Origin: Isohypsibius dastychi
Lineage: Eukaryota > Tardigrada > Eutardigrada > Parachela > Isohypsibiidae
Direction: 5' to 3'
NCBI GenBank assembly: GCA_034696485.1
Contig: JAQIWT010000003.1
Span: forward strand, 51,007 to 115,006
Length of the DNA: 64,000 bases
Of the stretch, positions 26,973 through 40,300 are shown one piece after another (within the stretch, counting starts at the first letter, position 1; every line of letters starts with the position of its first letter). The notes beneath the pieces are model-generated. The model did no database searches. It was not told the DNA's origin and worked only from the letters and a program-made list of their open reading frames with translations. The translations under genes and the position numbers were made by a program.

Positions 26973-28002
26973 ATGGCGAATTGCCGAACGTTGTGTGCTT
27001 TGCTTCTCATTGCTTTGGTAGGTGCGAGTCAGCTGAACCACCGGCGACTTCTCTAGGAACGTCATGCATGGAAACTACGATTAGTTTTACGTACTATCAA
27101 TTTCGCCAAAGGCAACGGTTTTGTTTCTAGGTAGCACAAGTGTCTTCTCAGCAGCCGCACTTCCCAGGAGAGCACGACTACATCAAGGTTGATGTTGAGC
27201 TAGTTCAACTGCTCAACCCGCAAGGACTCACTTCTGATGGCTTGAAATGCGATTCCACGAACGAGTGCGACCCCAAAATCACAGCGTACCTTGACACGTG
27301 AGTTTTCACAATTTAAACAAAGACGATCAGCCCTAAAGGGAGACCAGAACAGCCTTATTATAACCTAGTTAGGCGAAAAGAATTAACCGCTAATTAAGAA
27401 GCTCGCGAAGATTCATTCCGATGTATAAATCATTAGTTACTTCGCTTTACAGCGACATGCCTCTAATGGCCTGGCCAGGGGGGAAAGCTGAGTCGGATTA
27501 TGACGCGTTCGCCACTTTCTCCAACACCAACTCACCAGTCATAAACAAGAACATCAGCAAAAACATCTGTGGTGGATCGATTAATGTGAGTGGCATCCTA
27601 ATTATCTTAATTCGTCACATCTCCTCTGATGAATAGTTGAGTGACCTTTTCAACCCATATTTCACAGAAAGTAAACCTTAGGGTCCACATTGTTGATGAG
27701 GACCCTTTCAGCAGCAAGGCCGTGATCGACGACTTTGAATGTCTTTTTGTGGCTGATTACGGATTAGTGCACTCATCATTTGCGACTTCCGAATGGTCGG
27801 CGACCCAGGACTGCCGACCTTTGAGACAGAATAACAAAGTCCGGTGAGTAACACTTCCGGTCTTCCATGACTCCAACTACAAATTTTTTGAATTATCATT
27901 AAACATTTTCTTTTCAGACTTCAATATCGCCATCGTCTGTACGACATACCGCCTTCGGAGTGCGGGATCAAGTCTAGTTCCGGCACGGTAGTTCGCCATT
28001 AA
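26973..28002 (+). CDS. Family gene A: secreted single-module protein, MNNL/C2-like
   Basis: Five exons: 26973-27016 or so (signal peptide MANCRTLCALLLIAL), 27131-27297, 27453-27585, 27668-27843 and 27918-28002. All join in frame, giving ~200 residues. The single module reads, in order: DVELVQLLNPQGL; a Cys pair in LKCDSTNECDPKITAYLDT; MAWPGGK; SPVINKNISKNICGGSI; KVNLRVHIVDED; DFECLFVADY; SEWSATQDC; LQYRHRLYDIPPSECG. Six cysteines suggest three disulfides. The pattern V-E-L...N...C...CDP, a WPG, a strand L-R-V-H-V-V-D, a W, and a closing L-Q-Y-R-Y-R-L strand resembles the MNNL domain of Delta/Jagged ligands. No DSL or EGF domain follows. It is separated from the other five members by CPT2 and midasin. 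Function is unknown; a secreted signalling antagonist or structural role is speculation. Confidence 0.78.
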
Positions 28003-28090
28003 CGCGTTTTTCAACCAAAACGCAAAAGTGGAGAAGATTTTCTGAACGGTCTGTTTATGGTGCTCACTTTGACATCTACCAAGAATAGCA

Positions 28091-28096
28091 AATAAA
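28091..28096 (+). terminator. Polyadenylation signal AATAAA of family gene A
   Basis: AATAAA about 90 bases after the stop codon of gene A and ahead of the convergent CPT2 gene. Confidence 0.6.
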
Positions 28097-28287
28097 AGTG
28101 TCTATGCAAGGTTAAATAAGAAAGAGCAAGATGAATGTTATTCCAGCAAAATGCCAGCTTTTAAACAAATCATTTAAATTAGTTTGAAAAAAACACATCA
28201 GACGTGTTAGTTCGAACTTGTAAAGAGGCAGTTCACAATACGAGATGATAATTTTAGGCTGTTAGTGTGGGCTGGTTGATCTCAGTA

Positions 28288-30897
28288 TTATTTATGAGAA
28301 ATCACTTTCAGCAAATCGTCGAAACTGTCTTTGATGGCTTCCGTTAGCTGCTTACCGCTCCTCGTTTGCGGAAAATAGAAAACAACACATCCCATCGAGT
28401 GATCCATACAGGAATAACCCAACCCGAATCCATCCGGCACAACGGGAGCAAAGCCACCGGCGGCAATGGCTGGACTTTGAAGAGTCGAAGTAGACATAAT
28501 GTTGTGATTCATGCGAGCATACGCGGGATCTTTGAATATTGCCAGCTCCTTTCCTTCACCTTCAGCCAGTTTACGAAGTGCGAATAAATGGCGATCAAAA
28601 CCGTGGCCTGCAACCCACAAATATACATTATAACTGCGTTGGACTAACTCTCATTTGTCAGACAAATATTCAAAACAATGCCAGTCACGTCATGATTTGA
28701 AAACAATGTTTTTAAGTTTTTCAAAATTAGATTTTTCAAGCATGAAAAATATCAACGGGAACGGAAGTTCAGCATACCCATTGCTGCTTCTTTGGTCAGA
28801 AGGCCATGATAATCTGAACACTTTTTCAAAAGGTCTTTTAGATCCTGCGAAGGTCTAGCTTTCTCTTTTACGATGATCTCAGACAATTGTTTGGTCAGAT
28901 TTGTGGCGGACCGAATACACTCTGTTCTCCCGTGCTTGAAAGCCGCGGTGCTGCATGACTCGTACGTCGGTGCGACTTCACCACCGGTCATCCGGTAGTA
29001 AGCCATCTGTAAATGCAGTTACGTCAACAAGATAGTAATAACAGAAGACGAATTATCCAACACAGTAGGTCCAACAAACGTAAGCATGTACCTGGAAGGC
29101 CAACTGCATCAGAGAGTCCGGGTAGAAGCCGAATTTCTTAATTTCTTCTTTCCCATAACCTCCGTACTCGAGGATACTGAGATCAATGCTGTTAACACTC
29201 TTATCAAATTGATGTCGTGCGATACCGATCTGTTTCTGGATTTCAGGTGTCATTTTGAAATCTGAAACGGGTGATGTTTTTAAAACCTACAGACATAAAA
29301 AAGCCTGATCACTTACGCATTTTGGACACATGCACGGATGGGTCAATCGTGTGAGATGAAGAGCTCCCCAAGGTGAAATTATGCTCCTTGGCGTCCTTGT
29401 AAATTTCATTCACAAATCGCAGAACAGCCACACCATCTCCCCAAGCGTGCTCAAAATTAACGGCTGCTCTTCCTGCTTTATCGACGATGAGAGAAAAGCT
29501 TTTGTCAAACCATCTGAAAACAAAAATCAAACGTTTTAAACAGTCCTTGGATTACCGTTTTTCGAGTTTCCAAACAATCGATAGGAAGAAAAATCTCACC
29601 GATTATACCCATCGCCATGCAGCAAGTTTTTGCACGAGAAGAAGATATCGTCACTTCCATGATGATCCAATGACAAAGTGAAAATGGCCGAATCAATTTT
29701 ACGAAGTAGCGCTTCGTTTCCGGCTTCCACAAGTTTGTCGCGAACAGCGGCCCAGTGATTCCGCTCACCACCGGAAAGAACAGCAATGGAATCCGGCGAA
29801 GGTGCAGGTGACGTCTTAATGATGTGATCGTAACATTTCTTGATTTCATCAGCCGGTAAAATATTTCCTTGAATTACAATGCATTCCGAATCGTAAAACG
29901 AAATAGCAAATCAAAAGAACTCACCATCTTTGTCGTAAACATCAAATGTATAGAAAATGCCAGTATGAAGAACAGCGATATGGTTGGCATTCTCATCCTT
30001 GTAAAGCACGTCCTTATTCGCTTTTGGAATGCGGGTTGAATTGAAGAGATTCTCGTATTGACTCATGTCCAGCGGGAAAGCTTTGTACAAATAAGCGCCA
30101 TACCATGAGATGGCCGGCGGAAGCATTCTGTGAATATCCAACACGTTTTCGATTTGAAATTATTGCACTAGCATTTTAACTAACCAGTACCTCACAAATT
30201 TACGGAAGCCAAGTGTGTCAGTCTTTTTTGGATTCAGGTGATAAACATCCGGTTCTAAAAGACTCTGCCGAACACTGTTTCGGAATCGCAGTGCACTGTA
30301 TGTCAGATCAGCAGCACGAACAGCCTGGAAAACAAATAAATTCAATGTGAAGTTTTCTTTCCAAGCTGCTATCAAACATCCGTACCTGCTTCATCTTTTC
30401 TTTCACTGGATCATCATTCATGGCGATAAATGGATTGAAATTAATAACCAGTGGAGCTCTCGATGTCAAATACATGTCGAACCACAAATCGGAAATATAG
30501 CTGGTATGCTTCTTTGACTTGTCAATCTTGACAAGTTTTTCTTGAAGATCTTAAGGCCAAAACTAACGTCAACATTGCAAATTGGTCAAGTGTAAAACTA
30601 TGTACCTTTTCCGTCGTTCGCGATAAATTCAGCGCAAGCTTTCGCGGTATTTTGCAGCTTATCTGGAGAAAGAAGAGGCTCCTGCGCTTTCAGGTAGCGT
30701 TCAAAGGTCTTCTCCAGTTTCGGAATCGGCAGACGCGGTAAACTCTTTTGGAAATGCATTGTTGGAACAATGCTCCGCTGCAACAGCTGATCATCTTTCG
30801 TCGATCTTCCAGACGATGCAGCAGAAGATGACAGTCTCTGGCTCGATAATAACCAGCATCGGTGATGGACTGCACGTGCATGAATTAGTCCTGTCAT
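28288..30897 (-). CDS. CPT2: Carnitine O-palmitoyltransferase 2, mitochondrial
   Basis: Converts long-chain acylcarnitine back to acyl-CoA on the inner mitochondrial membrane for beta-oxidation. Multi-exon on the minus strand, about 640 residues. The preferred start is the ATG at 30897, giving a Ser/Arg-rich import signal ([13 protein letters not shown]...[10 protein letters not shown]). The first conserved block is [20 protein letters not shown]. Later blocks match CPT2 specifically: [80 protein letters not shown] and [20 protein letters not shown]. The catalytic His lies in [16 protein letters not shown], and the C-terminal acyltransferase signature is [28 protein letters not shown]. The absence of N-terminal membrane helices separates it from CPT1. 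The last exon ends ...LLKVISHK with the stop at 28288. It is convergent with family gene A and divergent from midasin. Confidence 0.93.
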
Positions 30898-31319
30898 CTT
30901 CGTTATCTCTGGGAAAGGGGCCAAGGAAGGAGCAAGAATTCACAGAACAGGAATTTCTCAAAACAAGTTCTCTAAATAGGCGAAGTAAACCAAAACATCC
31001 GCTAAAGCGCAGAATTGCCACACACAGGCCCATTTTATATACGTTTTCGCGCTTCACGGTGAGCGAAGCTTGAAGCAAACTCAAGCGAGCGGCTGTGTGG
31101 CACTTGCATTCGACTTAATCGGCAGTTGATTTGAACGTCATAGAAGTAAGACAGAAATTCAATCAAACAAATACATTGCGAAATGTCACAGAATGCAAGT
31201 TTGATTTCCTGCGTAAATTTAGAAGTGGTTCGATCTCGTGCCGCTCATCTCCTCCGACATCAATTTATCTGGCAAAAAAAATCTCCGTGCGAAGTTGTAC
31301 TGCGTGACATCCACATGGG
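30898..31319. promoter_or_regulatory. Divergent (probably shared) promoter region of CPT2 and midasin
   Basis: Only ~420 bases separate the two divergent start codons, so 5' UTRs and core promoters of both genes must lie here. I see no TATA box near either start. Small open frames in this interval are antisense or leader sequence. Confidence 0.5.
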
Positions 31320-34300
31320 ATGGCGGCCGAAGCCCACGTGAATGGAATCGGCGGTATGGAGGTTGTGGATAATGATATTTCGTCCGACGAGGTATTTATT
31401 GAGGTCCAGGGCTACCAGGAGTTGTCGTCGTTCACTTCACAATACAAGTATTGTAATATGTTATTTTATAGAAGTACGTCCTGCCTTCATCATATTCAGA
31501 GACTTTCGATGATCTGAATTTGTACATCAAACATGGAAAGCCTGTTTTGCTCACTGGAAGTGTTGGATGTGGAAAGAGTGCATTGCTGCATCATGTTGCG
31601 CGTAAAGCAGGAAGATTCAGTGCACCTGAGTTGATCACGATTCAGTTATGCAAGGATATCGATGGGAAAGCGTTATTGGGCTCATACCACTGTACGGAAG
31701 TTGCGGGAGAATTCAAATGGCTTCCTGGACTTCTTACTACGGTACATTACTTACTGAATGCAAACATTTATCAAAATTTTGTATACTTCCGACTCATTGT
31801 CACGCTGCTGTCAATATTCGCAGGCGGTGATGAAGTCTTCGTGGGTGATTTTGGAAGATCTGGACTGTGCACCAGCCGACGTGATTTCGATATTGCTTCC
31901 GCTGATTCAGAAAAGGAAACTGACCGTCACTGAGTTGGGAAAGACTTTCGGAGCTGAGGCGAATTTCCGAGTTTTTGCTACTTTAAGGTAAGTAAAAGTA
32001 CGCTTCAATCCCTGAATCATACTTCGGTCAGTACAGTACTTTCAAAGGAGATTTTGTTTCTGCCCTGTTTGACAGTGTAGATTTGTTTCATGATGCCGAC
32101 ACGTTTTCTCATTATAGAACAAATGACCCATCGTTAAGGTTGGCAAATGCAGATCTCATGATTGCTAGTCACTTCAAAAGACTGCATCTGGAGCCTCTGA
32201 CCCAGCTGGAGATTTTGACGGTAACGAATTCCATGATCGTGATAGGCTCACTACTAATTTTCAGAATTGCAGGTGGCTAAAAGTTTGTTTCCTTCTCTGG
32301 ACATCCTGTTCCCTAGACTCGTTGCTGTGTATGAAAGAATAACACACACGAGTGATCTCGACTTCGCTCTACGGAGGCTGCTTGTCAGCCGGATGTTCTC
32401 TTTGAGGTTCATATCATTTGAAGTTTTGTTGTTGACTATTAAGTTTAGAGTGTGATTTTTTTCAGAGATTTTCTGAAACTCTGCCATCGTATAAGCAGAT
32501 ATTTTCGGCCTGATTTGATGTCGTCGCAAAATAACGACATATTCAGGGATGTCTTCTTGTGTTTTTGTGCCTTCATCCCTGACATTGATCGTAGGAGCTT
32601 TTTGGCCAAAGAGCTCGGAGCCCTACTTCACCTGTCGAATCCAGAGGTAAAGGGATTAATATCATTCTCGATGTGGAAAAGATCTTAGATGATCGTTTGA
32701 ATCAGGTAACTGTGATCGTGAAAGAAGTCTTGCCGACAAGGAATTCCGCCGAGTCATTCGTCGTCGGTAGAACGGAGATGAAGAAACTACCGGAAATACA
32801 CAGTGGGCATCCTAGCCGGTAAGATTTCAAGATGTTTAAGCAGCGCTTCTGCTCGGCTTGTAAATGGTGCTTTTGACCGCTTTTCAGACCGGAAGTTTTC
32901 TCGCTTCATCATTCTGCTGGCCGATTACTAGCGAGCTTGGCTTCGATTGTCGTGAATAACGAAGCATGTCTGCTTGTTGGTGAAACGGGAACCGGAAAGA
33001 CATCGGTAGTGCAGTTCTTGGCAAGGACCTTGAGTAAGTTGATTCAGCGTTAGCGTCTGCCTGGCGAGTCATTACCATATTTTATCTTTTCTTTTTAGAT
33101 CGAAATCTGCACGCTTTGAATTTGAGTCATCAATCTGAGAGTTGTGACCTTTTGGGTGGATATAAACCGGTGGATCCGCGATTGATTATATCAGCTCTTC
33201 GAGATCCTTTCTTGGAATTATTCTCTCAGACGTATTCCAAACGCGGAAATGAAGCTTTTGTATCGACCTTTCTGGTAGGCCGTTTGAATTTTTCTGGAAC
33301 ATGATGTCTGCATTAAATCAAAACTTTTTCCAGACGCAATTCTCAGCTGAAAATTGGGGTCCACTCTCAAAAACTATGCGTCATATCACGGAAATTGCTC
33401 AAAAAGACGGCGGAAAGAAAAAGGGATTGTCAGCTGAATCTTCCCTGGCTTTGAAGACGAAATGGGCGACTTTTAGTGATGAGCTGTCTGTTGTTGAAAA
33501 GCAGCTTCATGCAAGTCAAAAGGCCATGTTGTTCAGTTTTCTCGAGGTAAAACTTGGTCACGATGAGTTTAATTGCGACGCACATTTTGATGTTTTCAGG
33601 GCACTCTTGTGAAAGCGTATCGGTCCGGTGATTGGGTTCTTCTCGATGAAGTCAACCTTGCGAATCCGGAGCTGCTGTCAAGTCTGCACAATTTTGTTGA
33701 TCCTACTTCCAAGTCTTTCATACTAACCGACAGAGGGTGAGAAGATGAGTAATTCATTGAAATATGAATATTGTGGATGTTTCGTTGTTCTAAAGAGGTT
33801 CCGAAGTTGTTTACCGTCATCCGGATTTCCGGTTGTTCGCATGTATGAACCCGGCAACAGATATCGGGAAAAAGGACCTTCCGGCAAACATTCGTGATCG
33901 TTTCACCGAAATATACTGCGACGCACTATCGGATCCATCCGAAGTCAGGATGGTCGTTGAGGATTATTTGAGACCGCTCCAGCTTGGAGAATCCTTGATT
34001 GAAAAAATCGTGGGACTGTACTTTAAGCTTAGCGAGCTAGCGGAAACGAAGCTGATTGATGGGGTTAGCCACAGACCTCATTATAGGTGAGAGCGGCTGG
34101 CTCCTTGTTTTGTTTGTTCTGACGGCTTTTACTGGTTTTTAACAGTTTACGGACATACACTCAAGCTTTGAAATTTGCTGCACGAAACCGGATGGGAAAC
34201 AATCTTCGATCGATTTGCGAGGTTGGTGAATTGCGGTTTTGATATCTTTTCTGCCCAAATGTGACGATTTGTTTTTAGGGATTTTTCTTGAGTTATCTTA

Positions 34301-37300
34301 CACAGCTCAATCGTCAGTCTCAGGCCTTGATGAAGATGACAATTGAAAACCATCTGCTGGGAACGACGAACAGGTCACTAATGACACTTCCGGTTCCACG
34401 ACCTACCTCAGGAAACTTTGAGCCCGTGGAGAATTACTGGCTACCTCGTGGATCAATTGAACCGTTTCGCGACAAGCAATATATTACGACGAAAACTGTA
34501 AAACACAACTTGACCGAAATTGCGCGAGCCATTTCTGCAGGGTAAGAATTTTTCCATGTTATACTTTTCAAGAGAAGCTAATTCCAGTGTTATAGACAAC
34601 TGCCCGTTTTGTTGCAAGGAGAGACATCTATTGGTAAAACAAGCATGATAACTTACCTCGCCAAACTGACCGGAAATCCATGTGTGCGAATCAACAACCA
34701 CGAACATACTGATTTGGAGGATTATTTGGGTTCATATCAAACCAATGAAGCCGGGAAATTGGTTTTCCAGGAAGGGATCCTGGTTAACGCAGTTCGAAAA
34801 GGTCATTGGATAATCCTGGATGAGTTGAACTTGGCGCCGTCAGATGTTTTGGAGGCACTGAATCGGTTGCTCGATTCTAACCGAGAATTATTTATTGCTG
34901 AAACTCAGACCGTTGTCCGGGCCCATCCAAATTTTATGCTGTTTGCAACGCAGAATCCACCCGGGTATTATGGAGGACGAAAGAGTTTATCGCGTGCGTT
35001 TCGGAATCGTTTTATTGAGATGCATTTTGACGAGATCCCACCGGATGAGCTCCAAGAAATTTTGCAAAAACGATGCGATCTCCCGGAGACATACGCGAAG
35101 AAAATGATTGCGGTCATGCTGGAATTGCAAGCTATCAGGAAGAACAGCGGTGTCTTTGCGGGAAAACAGGGCTTTATGACTCTTCGTGATCTGTTTCGCT
35201 GGGCAGACCGTTATCGCCTGTCAGCCGCACCGGTGAAAGGATTTTACGATTTCGACCAACATTTAGCGGATCATGGATTTTTTCTGTTGAGCGGAAGGGT
35301 ACGGAAATTTGAAGAGACCGACACGATTAGACGGACCTTGGAGAAACATTTCAGAAGGACCATTGACCTGATGCGGTTGTTCGAAGACGGTGATGTTCTG
35401 TCTTCCACATCGCAGAAAGTTTTGAGAATGTTCATGGAATGTGATTTTCCGGAATTCGAACATATTGTCTGGACATCGAATATGAAACGCTTGGCGGTGT
35501 TGGCAGGGAATGCGCTGGCCTTCGGTGAACCGATTTTACTGGTCGGAGAGACCGGGTAATACTTGGTTGTTTGTGTTGAACTAAGATCGTTTTGATTGAC
35601 AGATTTGTAATTTTGCAGCTGCGGAAAAACCACGATGTGCCAGATCTATGCCATGCTGAGGAGTTTGCGATTGTTCGATGTGAATTGTCACGTGAACACA
35701 GAAACGTCCGACTTTCTTGGAGGACTCCGACCGGCGAGAAGCGAGCAGGTATTATCACTGGTTCATCGATTTATTCACGTGATTGAAGAAAGACTGTAAT
35801 GAATGGTCCATGAAATTTGTTTGGAAAATAAATTGTTTTAGGACTCTGGAAAGTTGTTCGAGTGGAAAGATGGCTCTCTGGTTGAAGCGATGCGAAACGG
35901 CGGAGTTTTTTTGTTGGATGAAATTTCTTTGGCCGAAGATTCAGTCATCGAACGCGTTAACAGCGTTCTAGAACCTGAGCGGTCACTGGTGTTGACCGAA
36001 AAGAGATGTGCATCGGAGAATCAGAAAGTGGATGAACTCATCGCTCATCCTGATTTCCGCTTTGTTGCCACGATGAATCCTGGTGGTGACTTTGGAAAGA
36101 AAGAGGTACGGTTTACAGGGCGATTTCGGGAGGAAATGATAACAGGCTGTGAGATTGTTTTGTTCTAGTTGTCACCAGCTTTGCGTAATCGGTTTACCGA
36201 AATTTGGTGTAATAATCTGGAAATTCCGGACGACGCGGAAATGGTATTTCGCCATAATTTGTTCAAGAATACGAAATTTGCCGGTGACGCTGAAATCAAA
36301 GAAACGTTCGTGCTGGCCATGAGAGATTTCGTGATTTGGCACAGGAGAGCTTTTCCGAGGTTCGTGTTGTATTTCGATGTCACTCAGTTGACTTATTTAA
36401 AAGAACCAATTTTTGCAGGATTCTCATAAGCAGCCGTGATATTATCAGCTGGATTAGATTCATCAACCATTGCTTGCAACCTGATTCATCTCTGAACATG
36501 AATCCGTTCTCTGCGTATTTCCATGGCGCTTTGATGGTTTTTGAAACTTTGAACGCCCATGATATGTCTAGCGGAAATGCACGTGTATCCAGCGAGATTT
36601 TGCAGTTCCTGGTCAAACAAGCGCGATCTGATCTGCTGACGAAATATTTCTCGGCGAATTTACGTGTCGGTTTGGATTTCGACGAACACATTCTGGATAC
36701 TGAAAATCGATTCGGTGTTCATCCATTTTCCATTCCGAAATGTAATATTTTCTTCAGCTAGTTATCCGTTTTTATACAGCGGTTTTCTTTGCAGATTCCA
36801 CAGTCAGTTCGACGAAGACTTACAGTTTCGAGTCGAAGAGCGTTCGACACAATCTTTTAAGGATACTTCGTGGGTTGACTGTTGCGAAAGCTGTTCTTTT
36901 GGAAGGATCGCCTGGCGTCGGGAAAACCAGCATTGTGTGCGCATTGGCTGCTAAGACCGGAAATAAAATCGTCCGGATAAATCTCAGTGAACAAACGGTT
37001 AGTTTCCACATACTAGTTCCTCATACTTTTGTTCAATTTCATTGGGCTCTTAGGATGTCTCGGAATTATTTGGATCGGACATGCCCACTGAAGGTGAAAG
37101 CGCCGTATTTTCGTGGAGAGATGGACCATTTCTACAAGCCTTGAAGGACGGCTCCTGGATTCTCCTAGATGAAGTAATTTTATACATCTGAATCACGTGT
37201 TAGATGAGGGTTCTGACAGTGACCTTTTCGTAGCTTAATCTGGCGTCTCAGTCTGTCCTGGAGGGTCTCAACGCATGCTTGGACCATCGGGGCGAAATAT

Positions 37301-40300
37301 TCATCCCCGAGCTCGGTAGAACGTTCAAAGTCGATTCTGACAGAACCCGGATATTTGGTTGTCAGAATCCCGTTCATCAAGGGGCGGGTCGAAAAGGATT
37401 GCCGAAGTCCTTCCTGAATCGATTCACTCAGGTATTTCCGGGTGCATTTGCTTTTAGCTTCCGATATTACAGGCGGTTTTTTCAGGTTTATATGGAAGTC
37501 CTTTCCGATGATGATCTGCTGGCGATTTGCCAGAATGCATTTCCTCATATCCGTTCAAGTGAATTAAAAAGCATGTTGCTCTTCAATGATGAAATTCAAC
37601 GGAGTATCCAGAGAAGGCAATTAGGAACTGAAGGTCAACCTTGGGAATTTAATCTGCGGGATGTTATGCGTTGGTGCGAATTGATCACAACTTCGCAGGT
37701 ATGATTGATGTTCTTCTCAAACTGTTTTTACCTAAATGTCTGGGTTTTCAGGATCCCGAAAAGCTGAAAAGTGCATTTGTTGAACTGCTGTATGTCTACC
37801 GTTTCCGTACACCAGTCGACCAGGCCAAAGTCCGCCAAATGGCTGTTCACTCCTTATCATTACCGACCGAGTTTTCACTTACTCGAGAATTTGTGAACAT
37901 GGAGATTTCCAAGCTATCAGTTCAAATAGGAGAAGCGACTCTGCCGTTGTCTCGTGCTTCGTCCGCGGTAAATCCTCCCACTCAGATGCTTCAGTCTCAA
38001 AGCGCCATACTGGAAAAACTCGTCCTCAGTGCTCAGCATAACTTCGTGTCTATCTTGGTGGGAGGTCATGGAAGTGGCAAGACCACGTTAGTTGAGAGTC
38101 TCGCTGCACTCAGTGGAAATCGACTGGATGTGATGAACATGAACAGCTCTACCGATGCCGGAGAACTGCTTGGTGGATTTGAGCAATGGAGTAATGAACG
38201 CCGGCGGGCTGAAATTGTTGAGACATGTGGGAGAATGGCTGAGCTGGTTTCCGATCTTAGTCTGGGCTTCCGGACCCTGCTGTTGAAGCTTGGAAACACT
38301 GTCCGAAACGAAACTGTTTTCCGGTCATTGTGTGCGGACACTTTGACAGAGCTCGAGATGCCGGCTGTTTGGAATGCAGGCGTTGCTCCATATTCCATTG
38401 ATCGACTGAAACACCAACTGAACCGATACATGGTGTGTGAGAACTCGTCGAAAGGAAGTTTTGAGTGGTCGGACAGCATCATCGTTAAAGCTCTTTTGGA
38501 TGGATCGTGGCTTTTGGTAGAGAACGCTAACCTGTGCAGGTAATTGGTCTGTTCAATTTGTTTCTGGTTATCGCCTTAAACCGAATCTTTGTAGCCCGGC
38601 AGTTTTGGATCGATTGAATTCTGTTCTCGAACCCGATGGTCAGCTGGTGTTATCTGAGCGGGGAGCAATCAATGGTTCGATTGCTGTCATAAAAGCCCAT
38701 CCACATTTCCGGCTATTCTTGACTATGAATCCCAAATACGGCGAACTTTCACGCGCGATGAGAAACCGAGCCATCGAGATTTTCGTCTCACCTCCATTTC
38801 ATCCCCGGGACGGCGTTGCGTTGGTTGAAGAATTCGGGTTGTCGAAGAGCACAAGCCTCGCACTAAGAGATGTTTTTGCCGAAATCGGACGAACCCAGAG
38901 TAAGATTATTCTATTTACTACATATAGCGCTGCTGTGGATCAGCCGGTAATATGTTCCTTCTATATGCAGAACTGACTCTTAAGGATACACATGAAATTG
39001 CTCAGGAAGTGTCAATGCGTGGCCAGGGGGTTGACAATCTGCTTCAAAATTCGGATATTGTGAAAGCTGTTGCAAGGTGTACTACGTTGGACGTTACCCA
39101 GGAGGTATTCATTTGTGACCTTTTCCAAGATTCCCTATGAACATATACGCTCAAGTTCGTTGTATGGTTCAAGTTGAATCTTTGCAGTTGGCTGCGCGGA
39201 TTGATCATACACTTTCATGCCGCTCCGCTGATTGTTCACACTCTGTGATGTCATTCCCAGTCTTGCTCCGCAGTGTCCTGGATGAACCTCTTAGTACCAA
39301 CGCTTTGCGCCATCAGAATTCGTTGGCGACTGTTTGGCTCACCTGTGACAATATCATCGGCGCTCTCATAGGATCGACTGAAGCGGTACAGTCTCTTCGT
39401 GATGCTGTCGTACTCCCAGTGATGTTATCCGCGCTTGATGGTTACTTTAACTCGTCATCTGTGGAGGAATGGCACTTGCGCACTTCACTGGAAGGTCTCC
39501 GTAACTACGAATGGCCAAGTGATTTTCGGTTGTTGCTCTCTGCTGTGGAAACAGTCTTCAAAGACCTTGATGATGCTGCCATTGATCGCCATACAGGTAC
39601 CGTTGCTGTTGACCTGCGTTATGAGGTCACTGACTTTTTGTTTACAGATGAGTCGATGGACGTGGATGATGCTCTTGTAAGCTTCGACAGAAAATTGCAT
39701 CTCTGGATCCGTCTTGTGCTGGAGTGGGGTTTGAAGACTGCACAGAAACAGTCCAGTCGGCAGCTCTCATCTTCGCTTGAGCAGTTCCGAGATTTTTTCG
39801 CAAAATTTGAAAAAGTAGTCAACCGTTCGCTCGATGTCGTAAGATCGACAGGGTTGCCTGACAGTGTTTTAGTGGAGCTGGGAAGAGCAGCGCTATGGCT
39901 GCGCAGTGTGTATTACATTTTGGAGAAAAACTCATCCGCCGGAAACGACAACAGCCTCTTGGCAATTCTGTGGAATCTGTTCCTGAAACAAGTTTGGAAA
40001 AGGTTCCCTGGTATGTTATTGTTTTGAACTTCTGCATAAGAAAACTAACTGTTTGTTTTTCAGAACTGATGTTTGAAGCAGCTGACCCAGCGTTGGTAAA
40101 ACGGAAACGTGATTTCGACTCAGATTTCGTTTTCGAGTATAGCAAGGTGACGTCGAAACTCCGACATCAGCTACCTCCTGGTAAACCTTTTGATTCCGAG
40201 GAGAGCTACCGAAAGAATTCAGCTGTTTTGGGAAACGACGTATACCATTCCGATTTGGAGGAGGATTTCCTGCCCGGAACTATCGTCAGCAAACTTGAGA

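Noticed and set aside
28288-30897. CPT1 or carnitine acetyltransferase instead of CPT2
   Set aside because: No N-terminal transmembrane pair as in CPT1, and the block [20 protein letters not shown] and the [20 protein letters not shown] region are CPT2-type.
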